Part shown: positions 12,099-25,446 of the stretch, one piece after another
How positions within the stretch are numbered: position 1 is the stretch's first letter
How the letters are laid out: each line of letters begins with the position of its first letter
Assembly: GCA_023101885.1 (NCBI GenBank)
Contig: JALPQD010000408.1
Location: 1,045,019 to 1,109,018 of the forward strand
Reading direction: 5' to 3'
DNA: 64,000 bases
DNA from: Typhlomys cinereus
Taxonomy: Eukaryota; Chordata; Mammalia; Rodentia; Platacanthomyidae
Program-made: the position numbers and the translations under genes
The notes under the pieces: generated by a model
What the model saw: only the letters and a program-made list of their open reading frames with translations
What the model was told of the DNA's origin: nothing
Database searches by the model: none

Positions 12099-13045
12099 TT
12101 AAGACATACTACAAATTCAGAAATGCTAAATAAGAAGAAAATGTTAATAAAAGGTCTCTATCCTTAGCTTATCCTCTCTACAAGAGTATTCAGGATCATG
12201 TCTTTTGTTTAGAGATTGTAGGTAGTGGCTATTAACCAAAATATCTACTTCCCAAAGAGACAATGAAATTATGTTTTGCCAAACAGCACTACAAAAAAAA
12301 AAGTTTGTTCACTATTATAACTTCAATGTTGTTTAGTGGTTCACATAAAAATTTCATGTGGATAAATCATAAGCCATACTTTAAAAAAATTATTCAAAAA
12401 GACTTTAAAAGGTTTGACATCTACCTACCAAATTGTAAAACATTGGCTTTCCTGAACTCATTTTCCAAAATAATCCAAAATCAGTTAGTAAGATTTATAA
12501 ATTGCCCAGATTACCACATAGAGAAAAAGCAAGAATGTGGAAAGCAATTTAACTTGAGCTGAGTTATTCTATTCTTTTTTTGACACAATGTGCTTTATTG
12601 TTTTCTAAACTCTTAAAAATGAAGTTTAAAAAATTTGCCAATGTAGCCACATTTCCTGGATTTCTTCAGAGATTCAGTTTAACATATGAAAACATTACCA
12701 AGTATTCACGGTATCTGAATGACACATCCACATGATCTTCTAGCCAGATATAGGTCTAATGAACCCTAGGAAGGTTCTAGCACCCTACATTGTGAGATGC
12801 TGTGGTCGGTTAGGAGATGATGTAATATGAATCCACCTAAAAGAAACACTTAATGCATAAAGATTTTGTATTTCAAAATGAAACTAAACTTTGATATTCA
12901 AATAGAATTAGACTGATATCTAAAACCCTTGATTCAATATAGCTTATTTTTCAACACATAAAGAGGCTAACATAAAATATTCATAGGAAGTATCAACATT
13001 CATGGTTTTCCCATCAATGCTATTAACAAGAGGCTAGGGGAAAGG

Positions 13046-13065
13046 GAGGGAGGAAGGGAGTGAAA

Positions 13066-13129
<64 letters not shown>
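13046..13129. repeat. (GA)n microsatellite
   Basis: A GGGA-rich lead-in is followed by about 30 uninterrupted GA units at 13071-13129. Intron without features follows to 13856. Confidence 0.95.
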
Positions 13130-13131
<2 letters not shown>

Positions 13132-13856
13132 AGTTTGTGAAAAATATAGTAAAAGTCAAAGCACAGATTAATAAATTAGACAAGGCATAGAAAAATCCTG
13201 GGCAGAACAAGAGTTTATGAGTAGAAGTTGACAGTTGCTTCTTTAGCAATAGTTCTTTTTACTTTTCTAAGACACCAGGAGCTAACCTTGCAAAAGACAG
13301 TCGTATAACCATATAGGTAAAAATAACAAAAAGATCTGGTAGAGGTAAAAAATGCAGAGACAGAATACCTTGTTCATTTCAAGGGCTAAGGTCCTTGAAT
13401 CAAAGGTTCTAAGACCATCCCTTTTTCCATGAAAAGCAGTATTTGAATTTCCCAGAAGGATCTGCTGAGTTTGGGGGCTTTATAAGGGACATACATATCA
13501 AACAATCTGGACAAAGTCCTCTTCTTTTCATGGCATAAGAACTGGCACAGAATGAAGCAAGCATATGTTACGATGACCTGTGTCAGTCGTTTCCTATCAT
13601 GAGGTGGTGGAGAAGACGGGAATTCCTTGTGTTATTAGCCTGAAATAAATTCTGCCTAACGCAGACAGTGGGAAATTAGCATCACTTCATAATGAGAGAT
13701 TTTGCCAGAATTTGGTTAAGCATTGGGCCTAATTAACTATAGAAAAGGCTCATACCAAGGATCTATTTAAAATCTCACAGTTGGCTAATGAGCTCTTTTT
13801 GTGGGTGCAAGATTACAGATGTTTAAGTACTGATCCCACCTCTATTCTGTTAGTTT

Positions 13857-13950
13857 TGTTTTGAGATAAAACCTTATTATAGTTCAAGCTGGCCCCAAAC
13901 TGGACAATCTTCCTGCCTCAGCCTCTTACAAGTACTGTGTGATCTAACTC
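13857..13950 (-). repeat. B1 SINE, minus
   Basis: 'ttgagataaaacctt' then 'caagctggccccaaact' and 'cttcctgcctcagcctc' give a reversed B1. Confidence 0.65.
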
Positions 13951-14427
13951 TTTAAAGGACTAAAGTTCTGAAAAGAAGACTGGACATCTACTTTTCACAA
14001 TGCTGAGTCTTTCTACCTGCAAAAGATTATGAAAATCTCATAGCTAGTGGTCAAGTATGCCTAAGAAAGTTACTCTTTGATGTGTGGTTTAGGCCCTTGT
14101 GAAAGAACTGCTAAATGGACTAATCCCATATGCAATGAGGCAGAGACATACAGCCATATAAACTGAGACTAACTCCCATGGTATTGATGCAAAAGTAGCA
14201 TCGTTTTAGGGTTAGCAACAGCACCCAGGACAAGGACCTCCCTCCCATAAGTAAATAAAAAGTCAGGTCATAAAGAAGCCATATTGGATTTATAAGGGAC
14301 ACACGTGTCACAACAGGCAGCAATCGTTAAAAAAGCCTTGCAATTTCAAGAACTGCAACCATCTAGCTGTAATGGAGCTTATGTGGTTAGGCAGGGTCTG
14401 CCGCTTTCTTAAGACTGAAACTGGAAC

Positions 14428-14431
<4 letters not shown>

Positions 14432-14461
<30 letters not shown>
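14432..14461. repeat. (CA)n microsatellite
   Basis: About 15 CA units directly precede ATGTTCTTTGG. The surrounding 13950-14660 is otherwise plain intron. Confidence 0.95.
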
Positions 14462-14464
<3 letters not shown>

Positions 14465-14659
14465 TCTTTGGATTAACAACTTTTTCTGGTGAGGCATATG
14501 AGAAGATTTTAGTTACATTACTGCCAGCCACAGGTAGCAATCAAATCAAGCATGGGAGATTTGTAGAAGCCAAGCAAGCAGAGTAATGTCTAGAGGAGGG
14601 AATAGTGATTAAGGGAAAGAGGTGAATGCTGGATTAGTTCTGAGTTTATCAAAACAAGT

Positions 14660-14785
14660 CTGCAAGCCAGTTATGGGGGCTTATGCTTGTGATCCCAGCA
14701 CTGAGGAGGCTGGAACAAAAGGGTTGTTATGAATCTGAAGCCAGGCAGGATTACAGAACAAGACTGTGTCTCAAAAAAAGAAAAT
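14660..14785 (+). repeat. B1 SINE
   Basis: 'gcttgtgatcccagcactga' then 'aggctggaacaaaagg', 'gaagccaggcaggattacag' and 'agactgtgtctcaaaaaaag' give a B1 with its A tail. Confidence 0.75.
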
Positions 14786-15325
14786 CAAACCACAAAGTCT
14801 TCCAGGCTGCACAAGCAAACTGTAACTTGTCAGTGGCAACAAAAAAACAGAAGTGGTTATAAGGTGGCTCTGGTGCGCTGACTGAAGTGGTCGCGGTGCC
14901 TCTCCCAGCAGACACACCTCATTTCCTACTTGCTCACCACTCTCACAGAAGTCTATTTCTTGCAGCTACAGCATCAAGACTGCTCCTCAAAGCAAGCATC
15001 TACAGACATGCAGGTGGGCTATGTGGAAGCAAACCTAGCATACATAGTAGCCAGCTGCACTATTTGAACGTACCAGGAAATTCTACATTGCAATCATCAT
15101 TCATGTAATATTGATTCTAGTGTCCACTGGTGATTGTAAAAAAAGAACTGTACCTATATGTGAAAATGTGAATGCTTATCACACTAACTGTACTATGATG
15201 CTAGTCACATGTTGTGTAGTTTCTAAGAGTAACATTAAACTTTCTATGAATAAATTTCCAAACTTGTAAATCCCCACAAACCTATTCAGTTCTTTAAAAT
15301 TCACATCATACAAAATTTTCATTCT

Positions 15326-15328
<3 letters not shown>

Positions 15329-15380
<52 letters not shown>
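15329..15380. repeat. (CA)n microsatellite
   Basis: About 26 uninterrupted CA units. From 15380 to 16020 the sequence is intron with no feature seen. Confidence 0.95.
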
Positions 15381-15383
<3 letters not shown>

Positions 15384-16023
15384 GACTGTCAGTCAAAATG
15401 CCTCAGGACTGAGAAGTGTTAATCTTTGTTGGTTTTGCCAATAACAAGTTTTAAAATCACAGATAAAACACAATTATCTTGAATGCAATTTTATCTTTGG
15501 TAAAACAAGGAATTTGAAAATCATCACTTTCAAACAAAAACTCAGCTATGAAAATATGACACCTTAGTTTTCTAGTCTAATTTCAATGAAATATCTCCAT
15601 ATATTAAATGTTAAATTTATTACCTGTTATTAAGGTAGTTTTTATAACTAATGAAAATTTACACTATAGAAAATTAAAGGTGGTCATTTTTGTAAGATCT
15701 AATCTAATGCTTTTATCAAAACATAGTTGGGTCACTTATAAATGTAATGCAATAGAAATGTCACTTTAATATAAAATCCAAAGTCTAAAGCCAACACAGA
15801 TTCTCAGAGTAATCTAGAAGACAGGTAAGTCAAATAATAGTGTGCTAAGAACAATATTTAGATTTCTTATCAATGAGCCTTTAAATTCTGGAAGTAAAAG
15901 CTCAGAATGCTAAAATATTTTGAAGGCAGGGAATAAGACATAGCACTCATGCTGCTTTTTCATTCTTTGTGAAACAATAAACAAAACCCAACTAGCTCAC
16001 AATACTAAGTGGAGACGGAGAAT

Positions 16024-16175
16024 CTCCATCTTTCTCTGGCACCCCAACACACTGTACACATGCTGCTTCAGAATTCTCTCCCCTCTCCTGCAGCACTGGA
16101 GGATGAACTGAGACCAAGACATTTCGGGTGCCAAGGCAAGCAAGCACCCTACCGTTGAGCCACTCACCCCAAGCT
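16024..16175 (-). repeat. Possible diverged tRNA/ID-type SINE, minus
   Basis: 'gcaccctaccgttgagccac' is the usual reversed ID/B4 head. The body is too diverged to name. From 16180 to 16835, upstream of the KCTD4 exon, there is AT-rich sequence with no repeat recognised. Confidence 0.35.
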
Positions 16176-16835
16176 TGATTTTAGTGCCTTCTATAGTAGC
16201 TCAAGCCGTAGTTCAGCACTGAAGCAGCTTGGGCTAAAACAAACATGATTTCCCCAGGAACTCCTAACTCCCAAAATGTGATAGTTTAGTATAAAGTATG
16301 TCTATATGACTTCTATTTCAGAGAAAAAAAATGCTTTACTAAAGAATATTAGACAAATTTCTCCAAATGAGAACCATATGCAAATTTACTTAAAATAAAG
16401 CAGAAGGTTTAACACCTATACAAATATGCAATAAAATAAAAATAAAATAAAAACAAAAAATTTAAAGATTTTTATTGAAGTCTACACCAATATGAAATAT
16501 GGGACTTTTACAAGCGAGGAAATTCTGTATGGTTATTTTCTTTCACCATGGGTTTTCTACTTATGATTTACTTTAAAAAAATGATAATCAATATAATATA
16601 TGCTATTTCCAAAAGATGACAGAATTATTATATATTAAACCTGCCTAATTAAGAAATTATTTAAGATATTTAGAAATGGACAGAAATGCTCCTTTATCTG
16701 GAGAATTGAACATGATTAACTTGATTTATTCTGAATAATTAATACTACTTCCAAGAACTGACATAAAAACCCTTTCACAACAAATCCCTTCCCTGATACA
16801 GTTAAATGCAAATTCTCTTTTCTGTCTTACTCCAG

Positions 16836-17811
<976 letters not shown>

Positions 17812-18045
17812 ATTACCTGTCTCGTGAACAAAGGCAACACGCATGCAGCAAGCAAGCTTCGGAAAACCACAGCATCAAAGGCATCCCAAACATGTCCAGC
17901 TAGCTCTGTACTACAGAGCCCTTCTGCTATTCAAGTACTGTGAGCTAACGGTATGTAAATCTATCACTAAAGATGTCCTCTGGGGTGTGCCTGCCGGTCA
18001 GACTCTTCTACCAAAAGTGAAAAGAGTAGTCATCTATATACTGTA

Positions 18046-18051
18046 AATAAA
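18046..18051 (+). promoter_or_regulatory. KCTD4 candidate poly(A) signal AATAAA
   Basis: This is the first AATAAA downstream of the KCTD4 stop codon, about 235 bases into the 3' UTR. A T/G-containing stretch follows within 30 bases. Further AATAAA-type sites near 18293, 18441 and 20505 could extend the 3' UTR. Confidence 0.5.
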
Positions 18052-18054
18052 GAC

Positions 18055-19145
18055 AATGCTTTTGCTATTTGTTTATTTCTGGTTAAGCTGTCTTTCAATC
18101 AGAATGTCTTTGGTATTTGCACCAAAAAAGGGAAAAAAAGCATGTGTATTACCTATTGTTTGCTAAAGTATATGTAACAAAATATTTTAAGGTTCAAAAT
18201 CCTTTCTGCTTATGGTAAAAAAAGAATGAACTGATAAAATTAGACACCAAAAACCAGATAGATGTGCAAATCTACCTAAAACAGTCTAGTGAAATAAAAT
18301 GAAACTGTAAAAAGATATAAAAGCTACTGACTTGGATTTTAATAGCAGGCACCAGAAGCTTTATTACAATTCTTGTATTTCATACTAGAATTAGAGCTAA
18401 ATTGGTATTTTGCTGAGAATTCCTAGAAAACTGCTTGATGATAATAAAAATAAATTACTGCTAGCTTCTTTGTATTAATAACTGTAATGAGAGTTGCATG
18501 TGTCACTTTGAAAACAAACAGTACCACTTGATGATTGTACACCATAGTATGCATTCATGCAATCAGCTGGCGGGCTACAATCGCCCTTGCTGGTAGCACA
18601 AGTAACAAAAATTAGCAAATGTACTTTCTGTACACTGAGCTCCAACACAGCATGAGTAACAGTTTCAACTGAGTACATGGATTTGAATGAGAGGGTCCAT
18701 TTTCACAATCTTTTTAATTACCTGGCTCATTTTACAGTTCGAAATATTAAACGACCATCAGTAAACAATTATTATGTAAGGACTCATTGATCCTTTTAAA
18801 ATCTATTACACAAAAAGAAGTCTTTAAAATTTCACACTAAACGCCAATAAGCACATCAACCACAAAATTTTCTCTTGTTACACTAAAATATCTGTATTGA
18901 TGCTAAATTTCAAAAACCCCAGTTCTGCTGTTCTTTTCAATTTCATGCTAATTTTTAAAGAAGTAAAAAAAAAAAAAAAAATGTTTTCTGTATGTCTGTT
19001 TCAATGAAATAATCTACAACCAAACTTTAAACCCAAGCTCTTATCTTTCACCCAGCCAACTCTGAAAAGAACAGCTGAATCACTTTCATAGTTTCTATTC
19101 TTTGGTTTCTAAGAACAATCTAGCTTACATTGGCTCTTTCGAAAT
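18055..19145. other. KCTD4 downstream AT-rich region
   Basis: No mobile element is recognised. Several AATAAA motifs occur, so part of this may be an extended KCTD4 3' UTR in some transcripts. Confidence 0.35.
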
Positions 19146-19147
19146 AA

Positions 19148-19265
19148 ATAAGCTAAGTGTGGTGACTCTTGTTTATAATTCCAGTTTTCTGGGCTGAGGC
19201 AGGAGGATTGCTACAAATTGGAGGCAAGCCTAGATTACAAAGTGAGGCTGTGTCTCAGGAAAAAA
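19148..19265 (+). repeat. B1 SINE
   Basis: 'gtggtgactcttgtttataa', 'gctgaggcaggaggattgct' and 'gaggctgtgtctcaggaaaa' are recognisable B1 segments. An A-rich tail and an A run at 19306-19330 follow. Confidence 0.8.
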
Positions 19266-19334
19266 AGAAAAAAAGCAACAAAAAACAAACCATGAAACAA
19301 AGCCCAAAAAAAAAAAAAAAAAAAAAAAAACCAT

Positions 19335-20690
19335 GAAAGATAAGGAGTCTCAGAAGCACAAACCATTAAAATTGATAACTAAACTTAATTTTAATAAGCC
19401 AACAAAATTTTTTCATACTAACATTTTGATTACTCACAAAACCTTGAATGAGTAAGGCTCAATTCATTTCCAGAACTATTACTGACTTTCAGTTACAGAT
19501 CTAAGACAATACATAAGCTGGCTATATATACTAAAAGAAACCTTTTAAAATCTATTGTAACAATACACTCTAAATCAGCTATGTAATTTTCTCTTATGTT
19601 ACACTAAGAACATTTTTCCTTAAACATCAACTTTCTTAACATACTTTAAATGGCTTAATCAAGACTAAAGAAGACTATGAAACAGGAAAAAAACCTTGCT
19701 GTAACTGGACTGTTTATATACTTCTTGAGTTTGAGTTGACTTTTCCTTGGCATTTCGACTTTGATAATGAAAAATATGCCAGTGATTTAATGTCAAGGGC
19801 AGACTTTCTCTAACAAGACTTCATTACAAATAATAAAAAACAGCTTTGACATCTCTTCCTAAGGAGATATAGTTGGATGAATCTTAAAATTACAAGTAAG
19901 GTTTTTCCATTAATTCATAAAAAAGAGAATTTTGCTTTTATAATGAAGTTGTTATTGTTAGAAACCACCCAGAGATGCAGGTTCATTTTTGTGCAGCAGC
20001 TGTAGAAGAATCATATCTGGATGCATTGAACTCCTTGAATTTCTGAGAGACCAGAGTACTCTACAATTTAATGATGTACAAGAAAATTTGACTATGCTGA
20101 CCTTATAATTTTCTAGAAATGTTGCTTTTTTAAAGTCAAGATTTTTTCTATTATCATATTCAAAAGCTGTATTGTGTTGTAAATGTATCAAAAATGTCTG
20201 GCTTTTCATTTTAGTGTTTTCTGAAGCACATTTGCAGTGTCTTCAAAGCTTTGATGACACTTTTGTTCCCAGTCAAGGTGAAGTTTCTCAAAGCAAGAAT
20301 TGTCTAGCAAACAAATCAGCATCTCTTCATCTTTCTTTTTTAAAAAAAGGTAATAAAGAAGGCCACTACCATTCCTAGGAACTAATCAAACATTTGCCTG
20401 TATTTGGAATTAGCTACCTAGAGATTTCAGCACTAAGTTTAAAATATAAATGCAGCTTATGGCTTTTTGCTATATTTGTAAAATGTATGTAGGGAAGTAT
20501 GACGAATAAACGAAAACATTTGAAGACTTTTTGAATAATACAAAGATAGTTTGCTATTCCAGTGTAAAAAGATGACAATGGTAAAGAATAAATTGTTCAG
20601 TTGTTTTGACTATATGGTTTTTTAAAGAAATATGCCTATACTTTCAATTCAACTTTTAAGTATTAATAAAAGGCAACATTTAGCAAAGTT
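19335..20690. other. Repeat-poor AT-rich intron
   Basis: No gene, RNA or clear transposon is visible. Short frames here lack any recognisable domain. Confidence 0.45.
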
Positions 20691-20695
20691 TGTTG

Positions 20696-20795
20696 CTCTA
20701 AAATAGGTCTTATTCTGTAGCCCAGGCTAGCCTGGTGGTGATCCTCTTGCCTCAGCCTTCCTTGTCGTGATCACAGATGTCACCACACCTGGCTT
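20696..20795 (-). repeat. B1 SINE, minus
   Basis: 'cagcccaggctagcctgg'-like sequence, then 'cttgcctcagccttcc' and 'gtcaccacacctggc', a reversed B1. Confidence 0.75.
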
Positions 20796-20960
20796 TAAAT
20801 GCTTCCTATGTGCCAAACAGTAATTATCTTCATTAATCCTCATCCCTCATCTCTATGACGAAGAAGGGGGTTAGATCCTGTTCAAGACCACGGTTACTAA
20901 AACAAACCAGATCCACAACCCAGACACAGCAGTTCCAGATCAGGAGCGCGCTCAGTGCTC
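20796..20960 (+). repeat. MIR SINE (ancient)
   Basis: 'cttcctatgtgccaaacagt' then 'cttcattaatcctcatccc' and the 'gttcaagaccacggttac' region match the MIR core order. Confidence 0.6.
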
Positions 20961-22225
20961 ACATCCATAATGTCTAGAACCTGACACAAGACAGGCATTT
21001 ACATGTTTGTCTCACCGGATATACTTTTACAATGCAAGTATTCTTAAAATGTGAAGTGAAAAACTGAACTCTGGAATAGCAAATAATATTTTTAATGTCA
21101 TGTCATTTAAAGAACATGAGATGAATCATCCATCTCATAAGACTAAAACATGTCCCAAATTCATCTATTTATGAATCGAGATTCTCACATATCAGATTTG
21201 CTGAAAATGTTAGCTTTTTAACTTGTATATTATTAGAAAAATATCTTTCTCACATTATGAGCAAATATGGTAAAATGAAACTGACATGGATTTTGGAATC
21301 AAATTCTATTCACTTCTACTAACCTGCTTAGAGAAGTTTAAGAAAGATGCTTAACTTTTCAAACTTACAACATTCTCATAGTAAAATACAGATGATTACT
21401 TGATAGGGTTTTTTTAAGTTTAAATTAAATTTTCAGTTGTATGTGAAGTGCTTCCTTTGAAGACTTTCTATAAAGCATCTATTATCCAGTGAAACGTATC
21501 TTCCAAATCAAGAATATTAGGTATAAAATGTAATTTTACACGGACTGGTCTTTCACTTAGACATGAATCTACAGAGAGATTTTTAACTAACATGAGCTTG
21601 ATGAAGTATTTGAAGATACAAGAATATATCTTAAATTCCTACAGGCAAACAGAGATTTCATTTTATTTGTCTAAAAACTCCTTCGATGAGTTGAGACTTA
21701 TGGTTTAAAGCCCCCATGTAAAAATACTACAAAGAAAGTTAGCACGACTAGAGATTTAAAAATTAGTGGGAATAATGATATGGCAATGCAATTCTAATGA
21801 CATACCCATCTTAAAATGCAAGGATGTTAACTGTGGTTAAAAATCATACTGCCTGAATCATAATGATCATTGCTGGTAAAGCAAAGCTGAAATATGGACA
21901 ATCCAAAACAACATGCAACTTGGAAATGATTTGTATACAGATCTGAAACACGTGATGACGTTTTTCTGCAGAAGACTTATCTTCCTAATTATATTTACTT
22001 TAGCTAGTATTAAAATTAATTTACTTCTGTCAACAAACATCAAGGGAGAAGTGTTAAATGGACACTTGCTAGACAAAGAGAAATAATCAAAGGTGAAGTG
22101 AAAGCCTCCCTAAAATAATTAATGAGAAGTGATAATATTTTTCTTTTTTTGAGTGAATAAATCACTAATATGTACTTTACATATGTATTTAACTCAATGT
22201 TCCTAACAATGCAGAAGTGTCCAAC
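20961..22225. other. AT-rich intron, nothing recognised
   Basis: No supportable gene or mobile element in this stretch. Confidence 0.45.
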
Positions 22226-22227
22226 TT

Positions 22228-22320
22228 TGGTTGAGGCTATGACTCAATGGTAGAGAGCTTGTCTAGTGCTAGCAAGACTGCACATTTGATATTCAATAAG
22301 TAAGATGGGGCGAGGATACA
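22228..22320 (+). repeat. ID-like SINE fragment
   Basis: 'gaggctatgactcaatggta' followed by 'gagagcttgtctagtgctag' is an ID/tRNA-Ala-type head. Confidence 0.45.
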
Positions 22321-22549
22321 ACTTAAGCACTCTGGTTTTAATTCAACATGAGGAGTTTTAGGGGGAAAAACTGGATTATATATCAAATTGGACAACTATA
22401 ACAAACACTTTGATTATATTTCTTAAAAATCAGTTCCCTATCACAAAACATAAAAATTAACAGCATTCCAAACCATGTGATTACATTCCAAAATATCTTA
22501 ATAATAATCATCTAGAAAGATCTAGTCAATTTTTAGAAATTTCTGTTTG

Positions 22550-22760
22550 GGGCTGGAGAGGTGGCTCAGGGGTTAAGCCTCTGCCTTACAGGTGGAAGGT
22601 CCCGAGTTCTGATCCTAGGCCCACATATAGATGCCAAGCAGAAGCAACGGGGGGGGGGGCACTGTATTTCTGGTCCTGGTAGGGCGGAGCCTGTGAATCC
22701 CAGGGCAGAGGAAACAAGGAGGTGGAGGTGTGCATGGTGGTTCCCGAATTCGTCCGTGGT

Positions 22761-22806
<46 letters not shown>

Positions 22807-22821
22807 TGAATAAAAAAAAAA
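22550..22821 (+). repeat. Young CA-tailed tRNA SINE
   Basis: Starts GGGCTGGAGAGGTGGCTCAG. The box A-like TGGCTCAGGGG (22562-22572) and box B-like GAGTTCTGATCC mark a polymerase III promoter. It carries a run of 10 G, about 20 CA units (22764-22803) and AATTGAATAAAA. A short duplication TTCTGTTTG flanks it (22541-22549 and 22822-22830). Confidence 0.9.
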
Positions 22822-22831
22822 TTCTGTTTGA

Positions 22832-25025
22832 AGACAGGATTGGCTTTTAAAAAGTAATTTTGATTAATGTCCTGAAGGATGTTTTAAAAATGCTTCTACA
22901 TTAAAGTGTAAAACTGAGAAAGTCTAGTGATTTAGTCTTAATTATATCTCATCAATTTTACTTCCTTAACAGATGTCTATTAAATCTTTTCTGCTAGGAT
23001 TCTTAAGAAATATTGAATGATATTGATTTTAATCTCAATTTATTTCCCTGAGTTTGAAAATCTTTCATCACTTAATGTGGTTTCACGAATAAACAATTTT
23101 GCATTTATTTTAAGTATAATTATTTCAAGAGTTTTTATTTTTTGAATTAAGAAAATTCAAAGGAAGATACTATGATCTTATACTTTAATATAGTCATCTG
23201 ATTTTTGCCATTTTCCTATATACATATTATTTTGGTTTTTCCTATTTTTCTATAGATATTTAAGTATTTTAAAATGAAGCCCTACAGAAAGTAAAAATAT
23301 GTAGATATGCATGCAAAAACCTTAATAAAGGCTAATTATTGGAAAGAAACACTAAAGAATCTAAAGGTCACAGGAGATTTTTTAAAAATGTGTTTTCTTT
23401 CTTTTTTAAGTTAACAAAAATAAGGCATACAACATAATATTTTAAAAATATGTGCACTGTGGAATGACATATTTAACCTAAGTGTTACTTCTCTCTCTAC
23501 ACATACACACACACACAATTTGTCATGAGAACATCTAAATGTTGTAGAACCATGTTTTAGAACAGCTAAAAAACATGTGGTCGACTTGCAAAACAAAACA
23601 AAAAACTACACAACAGACATTTATAATTTATGTGTGTCTAACTGCTAGAATGCAGCTAGAAAAACAATACATTGATATTTCACATATAAGAGCTGCCCTG
23701 AAAACTGGAAGGATATATTAAAATGCCACTTGTATTCCCAGTTATATTTCCTTCTTTTGTTGTGTTTCCATGTAAGTTTAGATTATCTGGGTCTAAATAT
23801 ACCTAGCAAGGTATAAGATAAGGAGGTTCAACTACATTTCTTGCAGAACAAAAGCATTACAAAACAGCATTAGTATATACAGTGCAAAATTCACTAATGA
23901 TGAATACACAGAAAAAAAAAGTGTTGGCATGAAACATGCACAGAATTGGCAGTTAACAATGAGATACTTGGTATAAAGTCAAAAGCCATGTGTGCTTTAA
24001 GTAAAATAACTCTTAATCTTCATACTGGAACAGTTATGTTCAACACTGGACTGCTAATGCCAACTAATCTTTATTTTGTATTTGTTTAACTACAAAGCTA
24101 TAATAAAATACAAGTAGAATTACTTTTAATTCATTTTAAATGAATATATATCAATCAAACAGCAGTTTATTTCAAGCAGTTTCAAGGCAGCAGAAAGGAA
24201 AAGAGTTGAGGATCTCAAAATCAAAGTAGAGATACCTCAGGAATTACTCATGAAATAAAAAGTTAAAACCTTTTTTACACGAGCTTACAGTTTTCCAACA
24301 AAGAACAATCCCCACCTATCTCTTTCCTGTACAGAAATTATGTTTAGTAGTTTCAGGTATTAAGGTATAATTTGATATCGATTATAATATTACATAAGAT
24401 CACACCTCTGGGAAAGCATGTGAAGGGGGTGGAGGCGGAGGAAGAGGAGGGAATCTGACCCCTTAACAGAGGAGATACTACAATTTGCACCACTTGCTGA
24501 AGTGTTAAACAGGTATATGGACTATCTCCTTCAAAGCACCCAACACACAAAAATCTCAAATTCTTGGGTAGACTTATCGTTCTCAATACCATCCTCTCCT
24601 CTGTCATGAACCTAATTGATCAGGGTGGCAACTGCACCCAGGTTAAATCTGTATTTTCCAGTGTTCTGTGGTTGCCAGGTGTGGTCAAGTTCTCAGCTTC
24701 TTAGCAGTGACATCTAAGCTGTAGTAATTTCTGAAGATGCTTCTTCAGAGAGCTGCAAAGCAGGCTGCATCTTTTTGCCTTTTCTCTCTTGCCTCCATTT
24801 CACTGCCTGAGATGTAGACATGACAGCTGTAACTACAAACTCTGGATCACCTTGAGAACCGAAACTAAAGCCAATGCCAGCAGAGTTGGTGATGACCACA
24901 GAACCCCATCAGAGCAGGCCTGACTTCTCCCTTTGGAACTTCCTTCAGAAGGGGAAAAGAATGTATTTGCGTCACTGATACTTTGAAATGCTTGTTTGTA
25001 TAGTCAACTCTGAGACAGCAGTGAG
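22832..25025. other. AT-rich intron, mostly unrecognised
   Basis: No gene is visible. Around 24600-24920 a more GC-balanced stretch may be a decayed LTR, but I cannot name it. Confidence 0.4.
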
Positions 25026-25029
25026 CAGT

Positions 25030-25135
25030 ATTAGAACCCTTATTTTACCAAGAAACAGACTCGCAGATGAAGACAGCTTGTCCAGGCACACATACTAATG
25101 AGCAAACTTTCAAGTGCCAAGTCCTCAACCACTCT
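25030..25135 (+). repeat. MIR SINE (ancient)
   Basis: 'cttattttaccaagaaacag' followed by 'gcttgtccaggcacacatac' and 'caagtcctcaaccactctgc' match the MIR 3' half. Confidence 0.6.
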
Positions 25136-25284
25136 GCAATACTGCAATACTGCTTTTAGAACTCAGAGAAACCCAACGGACCACATGTGAATGTCAAGCT
25201 AACACTGGAGGAAGGTAAGCACCTTCAATACTAAAGCAGTCCAAGCATTAACAAAATGCAAAAAGCCACAATTAATTAAAACTG

Positions 25285-25446
25285 AATCTAGGGCCAGAGG
25301 TACAGCATGTGGGTGAAGACTGCCATGCAAGCCTGAGGGATAGAATTCAGTCCTTGGAGTACACATGAAAGGTGGAACAGGGGACCAACTCCACAGTTGT
25401 CCTCCACGCACATTCCCTGGCACCTATGCCAACACGCACACAAGCA
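25285..25446 (+). repeat. B4/ID-like SINE
   Basis: 'gggccagaggtacagcatgt', 'accaactccacagttgtcct' and 'cacgcacacaagca' follow the ID head and B4 tail order. From 25450 to 26296 I see only intron. Confidence 0.5.

Noticed and set aside
13046..13129. Regular repeat array as CRISPR
   Set aside because: It is a pure GA dinucleotide microsatellite with no spacers. The same applies to all CA arrays here.
24600..24920. GC-balanced stretch considered as an exon or LTR
   Set aside because: No open frame of useful length with splice sites, and no clear LTR termini or duplication.
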